A stretch of 64,000 bases of DNA from Sipunculus nudus (GCA_026874595.1 CM049306.1:61636019-61700018); one strand, 5' to 3'. Numbered from the stretch's first letter, positions 36,125 through 49,012 are shown. Notes: generated by a model not told the origin, from the letters alone. Made by a program: numbers and translations.

Positions 36125-36545
36125 TGATTCCATTCTACATTTTAACCTTTAAGGTCATTAAACTGAAGAAAATTGAACCTGAACGGGTATAGTGTTTCTC
36201 ATTGAATAAAACCAAGGTATATTCGGTAACCTAAAGCTTTAGGGATATTTTGTGGCTACTGCAACGTACCCAAGCCACGTAATAATAATGATCATAATTT
36301 CCTACATTGAAAAGTATGAAAATACAATGTAAATGTGTGTTTTTGATTAGACAGTAACGTTTTTACGACTCTGAATCAAGACATGTGGAAGCGGTGTAAA
36401 GCGTTCCTCAAAGTGTCTTTAACACACTTTAAATTGTAACAGAATAAACTTGGCCACATTTGGTAATATGGAGGACAAAAGGTCAATGAACAAATGATAT
36501 TTGCTTAAATAATGCTGTTTTCGGAGCGAGTTGTGGGTATCAGAA

Positions 36546-36758
36546 CAGGGGCGGATCCAGGATATAGGAAAAGGAGGGGTCCAAGTCAGGAGAACTAATG
36601 AAAAAACCTGAAAAAGAGTACCCAAGCATGTGAAAGCGGTCCAGGCCGCAATAATTGGTCTGAACCCTTTTAAAAAGGTTGCGGCAGCTGAGCTTTTTTT
36701 TTTGGGGGGGGGGGGTTTCGAACCCCCAGGACCCCTAGCTACTCTGGATCAACTTTTG
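36546..36758 (+). mobile_element. 213-bp MITE-like element, GGGGCGGATCC family, copy 2
   Basis: Starts CAGGGGCGGATCCAGGA and ends CTGGATCAACTTTTG, a decayed inverse of the start. Its length equals that of the copy at 16348-16560, which lies in the opposite orientation. It contains a T run plus a 13-base G run (about 36691-36714). It is nested in the spacer of the long inverted repeat, so it is probably younger than that structure. Confidence 0.68.
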
Positions 36759-36759
36759 C

Positions 36760-37699
36760 AGGAGACCCTGGATGGACGTTCCACATTTAAAGTTAAAACG
36801 CATAACGGTACTGAAACATCCAGAATGGCTAATAAAAATAGCTGTCACTATGACGAAATAGGCGATTTCTATCATGATATATTAGTCATACAATATTTAT
36901 GATTTCTTGGACGATTATGTTCTAGTTCAAATTGGATCATTTGGTGGCATTTATCGCCAACACAAGCTCTTCAGGCACCCACACGAATATTTTTACTGGT
37001 CCATGGATCAGTTCATGCTTAACATAAGGGAAGTGACATAATATAACCTGAGAAGATAATGAGACGGAGACACAGTATATGCCACCATGCTTGCACCAGG
37101 CACTCGAGGAAACCAATTTTCAGGGTGCACTACACTGTCATTTGACGCCAGAATAATTTGAGAAATAATACTTGCCCTGTTAAACCAAAGATCGGAGCCA
37201 ATATACCCATTATATATGGTAAAAGCAGACTCTTTAATTATATTTTGTTGGTTACCTGTACACAGTTTTTATAGATGCTCTTTTAAGGTATATAGTCTTA
37301 ATTTTCCTATTATTTATTTGCTGAAAGGTGTTTAAATAACTATAGGTATAAAGGATGTATAATCCATGGATGGTTTTCAGAAACCACTACTGTTGTTTAT
37401 TTTGGTACCTTGTCTTTATTTTCTTAATATCCAAATGTATTAAAGGCACTTTCGGTACGTTGAAAGGTAGTCCAATAAATATAGTATGGGGTACAGGGGA
37501 CCCCCTTACATCCCTGTTTAAGATGTATTGTACATTTATTAAATTAACCTTTTTAAAGGAATTTGCGGTAGGAGAAACTACCTACATTTTCGTGATGCAA
37601 CTTTTGTTTCCTTACCAATGCATATGATTACCAGGCATCTTGGAAATAGTGCCAGTCAGATCCGCACAATAATTGCTCAAGATATATTGTTAAATAAAG
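36760..37699. other. Spacer of the inverted-repeat structure, left part
   Basis: No confident gene. A 90-codon frame (37355-37627) has no clear motif; it may be further decayed retroelement sequence upstream of the reverse transcriptase fragment, but I cannot support that. Confidence 0.3.
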
Positions 37700-38420
37700 T
37701 GAAGTGATTTTTACAGATTTGACGCTTGATGTCAATGTGTGTTGGCTTTTATAGCCATACTGATAAACTATATTTGTTAAAAGTTACATACTTTGTCAGA
37801 ATTATATATCACTGTGAAATGATTTATAGCTGTACTTGTAGAATTGATAAGCTGATCCACATTAATTTCCGAAATTTCTACTGGATGGCTTTAATGTCAT
37901 TAAGAAGTTCGACAACCAACACTTTGCAATCATAATTTTGGTAAATCTGTAAAATTACTTGGGGTATCTTTTGATAATGACCTCAAGTGAGATACACACA
38001 GCGCAAATGTGTTCAAAGCAAGTACACAGTCAAATGTGCTTCAGCTTATTAGTATTTAATCCGTTGGACCAGGATATTCGTATTCCACATTAATTTCCGA
38101 AATTTCTACTGGATGGCTTTAATGTCATTAAGAAGTTCGACAACCAACACTTTGCAATCATAATTTTGGTAAATCTGTAAAATTACTTGGGGTATCTTTT
38201 GATAATGACCTCAAGAGAGATACACACAGCGCAAATGTGTTCAAAGCAAGTACACAGTCAAATGTGCTTCAGCTTATTAGTATTTAATCCGTTGGACCAG
38301 GATATTCGTATTCGTATCTACAGAGTCTTTATCTCCTGTATACCGCTTTTAAGAGTGTTCTTAATTTTATATAGCACTTTTGTGGAAATGGTAACTTAGA
38401 GAGGAGTCCAAGTAACTTTC
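37700..38420 (+). pseudogene. Degraded LINE reverse transcriptase fragment (C-terminal part)
   Basis: Conceptual translation on + across frameshifts gives motifs placed as in non-LTR (CR1/Jockey-like) reverse transcriptases: NFYWMALM (compare the KFxxM strand), then GKSVKLLGVSFDNDLK, which resembles the conserved LGVxxDxxLxW region, then SANVFKASTQSNVLQLIS (compare HxxxxxKKASRQLNxL), then IYRVFISC and finally HFCGNGN, like the WHFCG motif after FNYCPLVW. Stops and frameshifts interrupt it and the catalytic YADD box is not visible. The middle part is present twice through a tandem duplication. It is a dead fragment inside the inverted-repeat spacer. The LINE clade assignment is inference. Confidence 0.5.
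37856..38311 (+). repeat. 228-bp tandem duplication inside the LINE fragment
   Basis: 37856-38083 and 38084-38311 are almost identical; one visible difference is ctcaagtgag against ctcaagagag, which removes a stop codon in the second copy. Such high identity suggests a recent duplication. Confidence 0.93.
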
Positions 38421-39142
38421 TCAATGCCATTTTCAAGGTCAAACAAAAAAAAAATTGGAATGGTAACAAAGCATTTATTTTGTTGTACACCACATATAAT
38501 ATTGTCCTTTAAAACGACATCACAGTATAAATTACGATGTACATCCAAGTTCATCCAGATGAATGCTGAACAATACGGTTGAACAATAGGTCACACGTTT
38601 AGCTGAAAAAAAAGTTACATCTCTTGGTTGCAGAAAAAAAAAACCCACTTAAACATAATGTAGGAGGCAGCATGTACATACAATATATGGCTATTAAACT
38701 TCCATTTGTTTCTAATTAAAATGGCAAATCAGTATTGCTTTCAAATGGATTTAATTGATTAAAGCAACTGATGGGTCCTAGCCTTTCATGTATAAGTGAT
38801 TATAATGTACCTCACATGGCCTATGTGTCATTATATATGAACATAAAAATTATCGAGAAAAAAAAATCTTTCATCTGGCACGGCCTTTTGCCGTAAACTA
38901 AAATTTATTCTACAGGTATTTGAACAGCTAAAGAGAAGAATTAAAGAATTAAAATGACATAAAATAATAGACTATTAAAAAATTTATGTCCGAGTTAAGA
39001 ATCTGTACAACACTTCTAGATTTTTCAAGAAAGCTATGAATAAGAGCACCAAGGTTTGTATCTCACGATTAAATAGCATATGTGAGGATTATCTATCTCA
39101 AATAAACACAAAATCAACACTACACAAAAACACAAAAAAAGC
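38421..39142. other. Spacer of the inverted-repeat structure, right part
   Basis: AT-rich, with A runs (38445-38454, 38634-38643, 38862-38869). No gene seen. Confidence 0.4.
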
Positions 39143-39981
39143 ACACCTACAATTTTTTACATCACTGTTGGTTGATCTGCCATTGATGCCTGATAATTAA
39201 CAAGCAATGACCCCAAAATTGAAAAATCGACCTTGGCTGGCCAATTTTCAGTTTGACCTTGAAAATGACCGTGAAATTCAAAATTTCAGGTGGCATCCGC
39301 CCACACTTTTTCCTTCACTCTATGGCTGATTGAGCTAGCACGGATGCCTGCTATTAACAAGCAATGCCGTTAAAAGTTACAAAATCAATTTTGGCTGTCC
39401 CACTAATATTGGTCAATGGTATGTATTCTTCCAACTTTAATACCTTTAGAAATATTGGATCCATAGAGACATATCTATAGCGACTGATACCAGTTGAAAG
39501 CTAAGATGTTGCTCTTTTTGATTGTATGTATAAATATGTTATATGTTGGGTTCTTTAACTGTAACAAAATAGAAAACAGAAAACAAAATATTACATTTCA
39601 TCAACATTTTCTTCCTCAAGGGATATATTTGAGTTATGTTAAAACAACACTACATATATCACACATACATGTTTAAAATGAACGGACACTGATTTCTAAT
39701 ATAATAAGCTTTCATTTAGCAAATATAATAAGTACAATTCCTCTGAAAACTGTATGTCTTACTGAATGATAAATGCCACAGTGCTTCATGAGATTTTATG
39801 AGCCGAGAAAAAAATGATTTTATACGGTACGCAATAAACATGCTGGTAATTTCTATTGAGTCCCAATATTTTCACTGTTACCATTTGAATTCAATATGTA
39901 GGCATCCCCAGCTTTCCAAAAATACCAGTTTTGTTGAGTTGTGGTGGGGGTGCACGATGCACCCTGGTAGCCCATGGCCTA
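39143..39981 (-). repeat. Right arm of the long inverted repeat
   Basis: Reverse complement of the left arm, about 35 bases longer, mainly through a short insertion around 39490-39512 (gttgaaagctaagatgttgc). Substitutions and small indels are scattered along its length, so the arms have diverged since formation. Confidence 0.85.
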
Positions 39982-39984
39982 ACA

Positions 39985-41104
39985 TCTCTGTCGCTGAAAA
40001 TAACTACTATAACTGAAGTCCATGACTGTTTGCCGCTCCTTGGTACTGGCCCACTTTTGTCCGTCGTCCATCATTTTTTCGGTCCATTTGTCCTATAAGA
40101 TTTTCTTTATTTCTTAATATCCGTGTTTTTATTACGTATCAGGGTGGATTTAGCATGTCAGTTAATAATATATAAAGTGTCTTGTCTTATATTTTATAGA
40201 TTATATATATTCTGTATACATACATATTTATATTTGTTAGGATGATATCTGTATGTTTTGCGTTACACATTACGCACACGTAATGTAGGATCAAGGAACA
40301 TCTCTGCCTGGCCTTATTAACATAGTTTGCGTCATGAGACATTCATTTCTGACGCATCATTGTTATATATAACCTTGACATATATTTGATATGTCAGTCC
40401 CAGGAGTGCCGTTGATGTTTGGGGAAGGGAGGGGGGATAGGCGTCATTTCTTCCATTGTATTTCCGCTGGCTCTGCCGATGATGAGAGTGACAGTAGGTC
40501 ACATACATACGCGGAGAACAAACAACTTGCGCCTCCCAACTACTCCCAACTTTTTGTTTCGACATGATGAAATAGAGATATCCGACCCGATGTCACGCTG
40601 GCGTGATGCAGGAAACTCACCCCACTCCCAGCTGACTGCAGTCTCGCCACCTCATGCATATGTCGTATGTATATTCGCTCTACATATGCAAACGCATGGT
40701 CGTGTTGTACGTGAAGTAGTTGGGATGACGAAAGCAGTGTGTTCCCCGATACTGGCCCTCTTTCGTACCAACCGCCAGGCAACGCATATATAGTAACTGT
40801 GCGTACAGGGATAGCCTAGATATATGTAGATAAAGTGAAAAAGTGTAGACTTCTGAACATAATCTGAGTGAGAAATTATATTTAAAAAATCAACATATTT
40901 CTTTGACCTAAAAACGGTTACGGTATATGGGGAATCACATGAGCTGCATGATTTGCATTCCTAATGTTATTGTGTTCGTGTCATCACATAATTAACCTTA
41001 TTTTTGATTGTATATTGTATAATGTTAGTAAGGCGTCCTTTGTTTTGCATCATAATTCAGAAGGGATCTAAGAAAAATCTTATTGTAATAAATATACATA
41101 CCAA
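39985..41104. other. Gene-free stretch
   Basis: A GC-richer patch at about 40410-40790 gives overlapping open frames on both strands (124 codons on +, 80 on -) but neither has a recognisable motif. Otherwise nothing is seen. Confidence 0.35.
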
Positions 41105-41107
41105 TAT

Positions 41108-41109
41108 AC

Positions 41110-41178
<69 letters not shown>
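41108..41178. repeat. (TA)n microsatellite, interrupted
   Basis: About 70 bases of TA dinucleotide with two short breaks. Confidence 0.93.
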
Positions 41179-41179
<1 letters not shown>

Positions 41180-41785
41180 GTACCTTTGATCTATGTTTAC
41201 TTTCATTTAAGAAGTATGTATCAGAGCGGGCAACCATACACGAAAGTGCAATTCAGCGTAAATGTAATAAAAAAATGAAAGTGCTAAGTGATATCTAAAC
41301 TTTGACGGGGATGCTGCCCAGGGTGGCTCCGGGGTGGTGGTTAGTACAGTCATACAGGAGAAGGTCAAAAAGTAGTACGCGGGGCCCGGCATGTATATAT
41401 GTGCATTGGCGTATCTGTGACAATGCGTTGTATACAGCGTGTCAGGAACAAGAGGAATGCCTGGTGACTGCTCACTGGCACGCATGCGTCGTGACAGTAA
41501 CAGAGCATGCGGACAGCATCATTAACGCCTTCAGTGTCCCGAGGAAAACTACCACACTCACGTGATCAGCCGCAGTATGATTATCATCAGATTCCCTCGT
41601 ATTATCGGGTGTAAGAACATGAATGCGAATTTGCGCGTAATATATGTATTGTGAATGGCGATTAACTATGTGCAAACGTACGCAATATTTTCATAAACGA
41701 CTCTACAGATAAACATTTGTTATTAACTAATTATTTTGACTCAATATACATAAGAATTACCCACGCGTTCTTCTTTCTTCGTATA
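41179..41785. other. Gene-free stretch
   Basis: Open frames on both strands at 41207-41675 sit in moderately GC-rich DNA; no motif recognised. Confidence 0.35.
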
Positions 41786-41791
41786 TATAAA

Positions 41792-41831
<40 letters not shown>
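41786..41831. repeat. (TA)n microsatellite
   Basis: Interrupted then pure TA, about 45 bases. Confidence 0.93.
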
Positions 41832-41834
<3 letters not shown>

Positions 41835-41835
<1 letters not shown>

Positions 41836-42825
41836 TATGTGTGTAGGAAGGCGGATATTTATGTATGTATAGATGTCTTTTTTAATTTATACATCATATG
41901 CTTGTTCATGTATTCTTCCTAGATTTGATTTTTTGCTTCTTCTAATTTTGTTCAGGTAACGCTCCAGTTGCAAGTTATACGTTATACTTACACATAATGC
42001 ACACCCAGGAAAATACACAACCACACATAAATATATAATCAGACCATATATGTAACATTGCTCCTATGTACAGACAGTATATATAGAGAGATCACACGAT
42101 GGGTCCTAGCGCGCTGGTTTTTGTGGTGCTCTTTGTTCATGAAGTGCCCAATTATCCCCGTACACTCATTAAAGATCGCGGAGAGCAAAATAGACATTCT
42201 AAATTCACTTGAGGGCCATTTATCCAAAACTGAAAGCTTTCATATCACGTTATTTTCATAAATATTAGGGACAATAGGAAACGGTACACTTGTCCTTGTG
42301 TCAATAAAGGCAGCAAACACTCGCATATCAGATGGCGTCTCAAATGTCGATCGTGCTATTAGGCGAACACTATATAGGCATTGTTAACTTTATGAGTGGC
42401 GATAAACACAATATACTCTCAAAATACCAATATTCGAAAAGCCTGCAAATTGACATGTTTGATGTGCTTATCAATAAGGCAAGATACAACTATCCCTAGT
42501 CACAATAATGATTTTTTTCGCCACAGAAATAATACATTTTTCATTATTTTCTAGAATAAGCTTTTTGCTGACTCAAGCTGTAGAATTCCATAGGTGTGCA
42601 GTATATATAAAGAGCAAAGGCCAACACTACATCTATCATCGTGATTGGGCGGAAAGTTACTGCAATGTCTTATACTATATATAAACCTCACGTAAGCCAC
42701 CGTTTTACAGGTTGTTCAACAGCTAGTGGCCGCATATTATATATACATATGTTTGGAATGTGTACAGGTATGTTAATAATACCGGTAACTCTGAGTGTAA
42801 AACCTTTCTTTCAAACCGGTATATA
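41835..42825. other. Gene-free stretch
   Basis: Nothing recognisable seen in this AT-rich interval. Confidence 0.4.
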
Positions 42826-42846
42826 TATAAATATATATATATATAC

Positions 42847-42905
<59 letters not shown>
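42822..42905. repeat. (TA)n microsatellite
   Basis: TA with ATACAT interruptions in the first half, then about 47 pure bases. Confidence 0.95.
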
Positions 42906-42908
<3 letters not shown>

Positions 42909-43206
42909 TATTAGATTTGAATGTCACACTATAGTTGACTTTTGATCAATGAGCCGCGTAGCGTTCCCTGTAATCATCGCGTATTCACCTGGTTCCGCCT
43001 GGTATTAAAGTAAACAATGTATAATTGATTCGTCGAGTTGATTGAGTCAGTATACTCTTTCATACTCATATAAAGATATATGGGCACCCATGTTATTTGC
43101 TGTTACTATATGATCCGGATTCATGTATAGTGATGCAGGGGTTTATTTTAACTTGTTTCAAAACTAAAATAGGTCGTGAAATTTCCAGACAAGCATGAAG
43201 TATAAT

Positions 43207-43209
<3 letters not shown>

Positions 43210-43282
<73 letters not shown>

Positions 43283-43290
43283 TATATATA
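43210..43290. repeat. (TA)n microsatellite
   Basis: About 63 pure TA bases followed by tacatattatatata. Confidence 0.95.
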
Positions 43291-43443
43291 CATTAGGCAT
43301 TATTTTACTTGATAATGATCGAGGGAGAATAACCGAAGTTAAATACTGAAAAGAGTATGAATGCACATGGTAATACATATATACTTTATCTAGATACTTA
43401 ATCTTTATAAAATTTAATATATGTAGATGTATATGAGATATTA

Positions 43444-43482
<39 letters not shown>
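43444..43482. repeat. (TA)n microsatellite
   Basis: About 37 bases of TA. A (CT)n run follows at 43535-43558. Confidence 0.93.
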
Positions 43483-43559
43483 TCTTAACACAAAAGAGTA
43501 AAAAGTTTGCAGGTCGCATGTTTTTATATAACCACCTCTCTCTATCTCTCTCTCTCTGC

Positions 43560-44070
43560 AACAATGTTACGTTCAATGACCCGTTCTGCCTATAACGGCC
43601 CCACACTATACCGTTTACCAGACTTACACGGTATACATAACAGTTTTGTAAGTATAAGGTGTTTATGACCTCACACAGTGTTTATTCCGATGCCTTACCC
43701 GACAGCGCAACCATGCACGGACATACGGTCAAAGCACCGCCAAGGATGACTGGCATGTTCAGTACACTTGCACTTTTATAAGGCCTTAACACAGGGGTTT
43801 CCCCAGCATAAACATTAAGCTGTTTGGCACATTTTATTGTGCACAAAACAAGTTTACTTCCTATCGTTTGTGGTACCTCCTGTTGTGTTCGACGTTAGCT
43901 GCCACATGGGGCACTGAATGTGTTAGTAGCCTCACTTAAAGCTTCGAAAGCTCCCGATGAACTGAGGAGTCTAAGCTGCTGGTGAAAGAATCCGGACTCG
44001 ACAGTTCTCAAAGACAGACTTATAGTTCTCCATATGTTCTCAAAGTATTCTTCTTGATTCTGTTGTAAGT
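43560..44070. other. Gene-free stretch
   Basis: No recognisable coding sequence or repeat. Confidence 0.35.
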
Positions 44071-44077
44071 CTCTTTT

Positions 44078-44118
44078 TCTGTCTGTCTGTCTGTCTGTCT
44101 GTTTCTCTCTCTCTCTGT
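44078..44118. repeat. (CTGT)n(CT)n microsatellite
   Basis: Five tctg units flanked by a short ctctctct run. Confidence 0.9.
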
Positions 44119-44299
44119 TGGAAGTTTCATCATACAATGTGACTATAAGAAAGTGAAAGTATCATAATATATGTTTATATATATATACGTGACGTATACT
44201 CGGGGATTTTCCTGTAATTTAGTTAGGCTTGAATCAGCTTGAATGAGTTGCCTATACGGTCACTGAAACAAAGCTCTGAAAGCTGATCACTGCACGAAG

Positions 44300-46200
44300 G
44301 TTTGCCTTAATATGCAGAACACAGTTGATACTTCAGGGCCTTAGTTTTCATACACTCTCAATAGGTAGTAAGAACGAAAATCCTCTTGCGCAAATTCTCC
44401 AAGAAAACAAAACGGTTGTATTACACAACGCCGAAAGGTATAGGCTATACACTGTTGTGCAACTTCCAAAGACAGGCCTCTCTCTTGACACAACTTCGAC
44501 ATGCAGGCAGTTCAGCTGTTCTTAAATTTGGACATACTTTTTTTCTTCTACAAACTAAACAGACAGAAGACTCACATCTACAATTTAAACTTAAGGGTGA
44601 CTTTCTTGAACAATTATGAAAAGCAAAGAACAAATTTCTTTCGGGCCTAGAACAAAACTCCCTCCCTTTGTTGCAGATATGACACATTACACACAACATA
44701 TACAGTTCTAACTCTGCACTCTCAGTCGAACATAATTTGTTTCATACACTTGGCAAAGAATGAATAAGAGGGTTGTGAGTAGGTCTGCTGCGATTTCCAC
44801 CAGGGACAGGCAAGATCTTTGGCCACTAATGCAGATTTATAACGTTGTTCCAGTCCCGGATCCTCCGTTCTCCTCTGTTCTCTCGTATGTTCAGTGTGGC
44901 ATTTCCAGCTATCGTCAAAGGAATCTGTGTGCCACTAATAGACAGTCTTTGTATCTTTCTTTATGCCCATCTGTCATATAGAATCTGGTGGAAAGGTATT
45001 CTCGAGAAAGCTTCCTTGGCTTGCAACCACCAAACGTGTCCTTTACTCATGCACTACAATAAGATACTGAGATTTAAAGTGTCAGCGCCAGTAGGTTGAT
45101 GATTCAAAAAGATCAGTGACTGTAGAGAATTAAGTCAGTCGTAAGAATTGGTTGAGGATGGTTCGGAAGAAGAGTTGATGTACTCCTTGAAGGGTGTTCT
45201 TCTGGAATCGGCCCTATACATGTGTAGAGCAGGACCATCGTTATTTATAAAGACTGTTAAATGCCTTTCTTGAGGTTGATATTGCTCTGATTAAGGGTCT
45301 TTTTCTGTCGTCAAATCAAAGATGGTTACATACCTGAGGTAAACGCAAACTAAGCTCAGCGTTTACTGCATGGTCGGTGATGATGTTTAGAGAATGATGC
45401 GCCTTCCATGGAGACAGAATAGAGAGAGTGTTTGCTGAAGTGATAATAATTAAAGTGAGAATTGACTCATTAAAATCTCAATATAATTTCAGCCTGTAAT
45501 TTTACATGGCCATATCAAATCCCTCATTCTCAAGTAAGGAACAGCCAGAGAGACCTCTGTCCTTTGGGGGGGGGGGGGGGGGGGGGGGGCTGAGCAAAAA
45601 TACAAATGGATGTGACGCAGTGAATCCTAATTCCGTACGGCAGATTCACGATAGAGATCTTCAAAGAAGGCCTAAGCTTTTAAAAAGAGTGACCTATCTT
45701 CTTAAATATTTACTTCTTGTATTGCCTCTTTTTGTTTAGAATGCTAGAACTTTTCTTAGACAAGATTGACCATGCACCAAACATGGCTCAGCGATTGGGC
45801 ATGCTGACAAACGATCTGGCCAAGTAATATATGGCGTTAACAGAAAATCGTTCACCATTATCAGACGTAGTCTGTTCTTATACATGGACTGGGTATAAAT
45901 CATTTTCGCAAGATCTGTGTTCTAGGACTACTCGAACAATGTTAACAGACCGGCAGCTTTTTAGTACACATGAGACAACTAATTTCAACCTGAATAGGCT
46001 TTCATCTACAACTTGGGGAGAGGGATGCGTCTCCTCTGCAACTTTGCAAGACTGTTCGTACAACCTAAACACTCAAGACCTCCAATTGAACAAACTTCAC
46101 ATTCAAATGACTGCCTTTTAAACCTTGTCAGACAAATGTTTGTGTTGTTTATCTGTGACAGGTATATGGGACACTGATAGGTGTTAGGCCTCAAAATGCA
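44300..46200. other. Unidentified region with many short overlapping open frames
   Basis: This 1.9-kb stretch is less AT-rich than its surroundings and has several 65-100-codon frames on both strands, including a cysteine-rich minus-strand frame (44445-44699, with CHIC, CLVC and CRSC spacings) and a plus-strand frame (45831-46121). None matches a family I recognise, and frames on the two strands overlap. It may be a decayed retroelement or gene, or simply unique DNA. A 23-base G run sits at 45567-45589. Confidence 0.25.
45567..45589. repeat. Poly-G tract
   Basis: An uninterrupted run of about 23 G, likely length-variable. Confidence 0.95.
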
Positions 46201-48270
46201 GGATGGCTCCTTTCATTGACTTGAACCTTTAAACAAGGAAATCATTATAGCGCGTGAATGTATAGTTAAAACATTAACAGGGTCAAAATAAAAGAAATAC
46301 GTATACATATAATCATGTTAGTCATATGTAAGACAATGTACATATAATTTATGTTTTTAGTTTCTTTTTCAATAACACTTACATTTCGTCATTAGAACAT
46401 GGCGCCTCTTATCAGCGATGATGTGGCAATATAGGATATTCAGAAATAATAAAGGTAAAAAGGCTTGGTACACTGAGGCGGAAAAGCTCGTGCCAATTAA
46501 TTACCTGCATGACACACTGACACACATGTTATAATAACAAGTAGCACACTTATATGATGTATCTTTTGATAATCTACATTTAATATAAGCGTACATGGGC
46601 AGAGTGTGTTTTACTCTCGGTATTGGGTCTAAAGTTCTTGGTAAGGGGAAATAGAGGAGTCCAGGAAATTCCTAGGAAGATCTCCTTCCCTGCCTTTACA
46701 TGCCAGGTAGGTAATGTACCACAATGATTATATTTAGCTCTGTTAATTTATCACGAGTTCCGTGTGGGCATCCACGCGTATATTTCTCCGAATAACGCTG
46801 ACGTAACAGTGTGTATGTTACTATTTACATTAATAGCTAGTGTGTCTTACTAATAGCTTAATGAAGGTCCCCTCCCGCCCTTGTATTTGTTCTGACATTC
46901 CTAGATCACGAGAGGATATATCCCGCAGACTGATTGATACATCTGTTGAATGAAGTGTGGCCACTTCCGCATGGTTCACGAGCTGGCCGCCCTGTATAAG
47001 TATATGTATGTATATGCTCCTTGTGTATTTAATATACCCGGCATTGTATTTGATGTGGGTCTGTCTCATCGGATTCCGTGCATACCTGACATAGCGGTGG
47101 CCGCTGCATACCGAGTGGATCGCGTGGAAGTCCCCCATGCATGCGCAAGTTTGTCGCGCGTTGAGCGCTTCCTTCCCTGTGGGGACGAACACCAGGGACA
47201 AAGCTCTTACATACAAATACATGAAAGCAATGTAAACTTCATGATCACCTACACCGGCTGCATGGGTTTTGGGGCTTTGTGTTCTTGTGCTTTGATCCTA
47301 TATAGCAATCCTTGCTCGGGGTCTTTCCCATGTTGGGAAAGCTATAAAATGCGGGGCTTCTTTGAACAAGATTTGTTTCACTATTAAAACTATAGATAAA
47401 TATATTCTTGTCTATATATCATGCAACATAATTTTTTTATCTGCTGTAGGGCTTGCCTGGTGGTTAGCCACGTGAAAATAATTTGCAAACGTAGAAAAAC
47501 ATGAGTTAATGGTTTTATTTTGCAACCGATTTGCTTATTACGGGTGGGCCGAAAGTTTCCGCTAGGCAAAGTGCTTAATGCAGTGGGTTTTGTCTGAGCC
47601 CTCGCGCCGTACGACACGCCTTCTTTAAACTCTTGAAGACTTTGGGTATTGAATGTGTGTGGCCAATTTAAAGATAACCACATGCTTCGGTCATGCGCAC
47701 ATGCCACTTCCGCTTATCACTCTACTTTACTCTCTGTACCAATGATCATTTAATCTTGGAAAAGTGAATAGGAGATATTTATGTTCCATGTGTAACTCCC
47801 TTTTTTCCCAAAAAATATTCGGATGATTTTGAAACAAGTATCAATATTTTATAGATAATTCAAAACATGAATCATTGTTCTTTAAAAAGATTAATGTCAT
47901 TTAATCTGTTTAACATTTCCGAAAAATGATCAAATGTTCATCAGCTATATCTATATTTATGTGATCAGTTTGTGTGACAGAGGTTATACTGTGGTCACAG
48001 GCACTCAGATGCATGGGGAGTGGGTTTATATATGAAACATTCTCCAGAGCTTTGATAAAATTACAACAATTGAATATTCAAAAACAGGATTAACTTTAAA
48101 AACTTGCCCTTGGGTCTATCTGTATAATCTATTTTTAATTTGAAAACCAGTATGACCTTCCTACATTCTGATCTTTGTAGTATTCTACAAGCAACCTTAC
48201 GTTTAGGATTATTTAAGTAAACGATCGATACGGAAAACTAATGAAGTAAAAATCACATGCACCTTTCGAA
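46201..48270. other. Gene-free stretch
   Basis: GC-richer patches at 46930-47390 and 47500-47710 carry open frames up to 145 codons on opposing strands, without recognisable domains or convincing splice sites. The rest is AT-rich with nothing seen. Confidence 0.35.
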
Positions 48271-48275
48271 TTTTC

Positions 48276-48335
48276 ATTATATATATATATATATACATAT
48301 ATATTTATATTATATATATATATAAATATATATTG
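48276..48335. repeat. (TA)n microsatellite, interrupted
   Basis: Several TA blocks separated by acat, tttat and aaat. Confidence 0.9.
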
Positions 48336-49012
48336 TAATTTATGGATTATATGTTATACTAGAGTATCAATTATTTCATATTAAACTCAATTAATTTTCG
48401 ATTTTATTACAAGAACAATAATACTTCTTTTTATAAGCAAAAACAATTATATTTTCTCATATTTCTTCATGATATAGAACGTAGTTTTATACTTCTAAGA
48501 GATATTATCACTAGATCTTTATCAAATATATGCAACGTATACATTAAATATTGAAATCCACTTAAACTTGTACATTCTTGTATTATTCTATGTAAGGGCG
48601 ATATCAAATTACCAAAGTTGTATATAATTCCCAAACACTCTAGTTGTATTGAACCAACCAACAAAGGTGAAAGGTTGTTACATGTCCGTTTATTACAATC
48701 AAATTAAAACTCCGACTGTAATAATTGATAAGATTAAAAAGAAACACGATCAAGAATGATCATGGATTATTTTGTTTGTAAATTCCGCTTGTATGCTAAT
48801 GTTTTAGTTCAAGTTAAAGTTAAAATCAGTTTGCTTTAAGTTGTATTTTGGCAACGATAATAAGCTTAACTTGCGATAAAACCACACTTATTTATGTACA
48901 TTTCTTGAATTCTAAGATGCGAATCCCCATTATTGAAAAAAAATGGAATAATGTTTCTCCGTATTGCATAAAATGTACATAAATATAGTGTATAAATACA
49001 TAATATATTAAA

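Larger units (their letters stand above)
35324..39981. mobile_element. 4.65-kb structure with long inverted arms
   Basis: The segment at 35324-36124 is the reverse complement, at high but imperfect identity, of 39143-39981; the spacer is about 3.0 kb. Outer ends are GGCCATGGG and CCCATGGCC, each abutting TA on the outside, which would fit a TA target duplication. The flanks beyond show no similarity. The spacer contains a 213-bp MITE and a degraded LINE reverse transcriptase fragment but no transposase I recognise. It could be a non-autonomous long-TIR DNA transposon with nested insertions, or two copies of one dispersed repeat in opposite orientation. Confidence 0.55.

Noticed and set aside
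36717-36735. tRNA-like TTCGAACCCCC box
   Set aside because: It lies inside the 213-bp MITE and no cloverleaf can be drawn around it.
40419-40793. 124-codon plus-strand frame with overlapping minus-strand frame
   Set aside because: No recognisable domain, no splice or promoter context, and both strands are open; base composition explains it.
46830-47387. Opposed 130- and 145-codon frames
   Set aside because: No motif on either strand and mutually overlapping; not supportable as genes.
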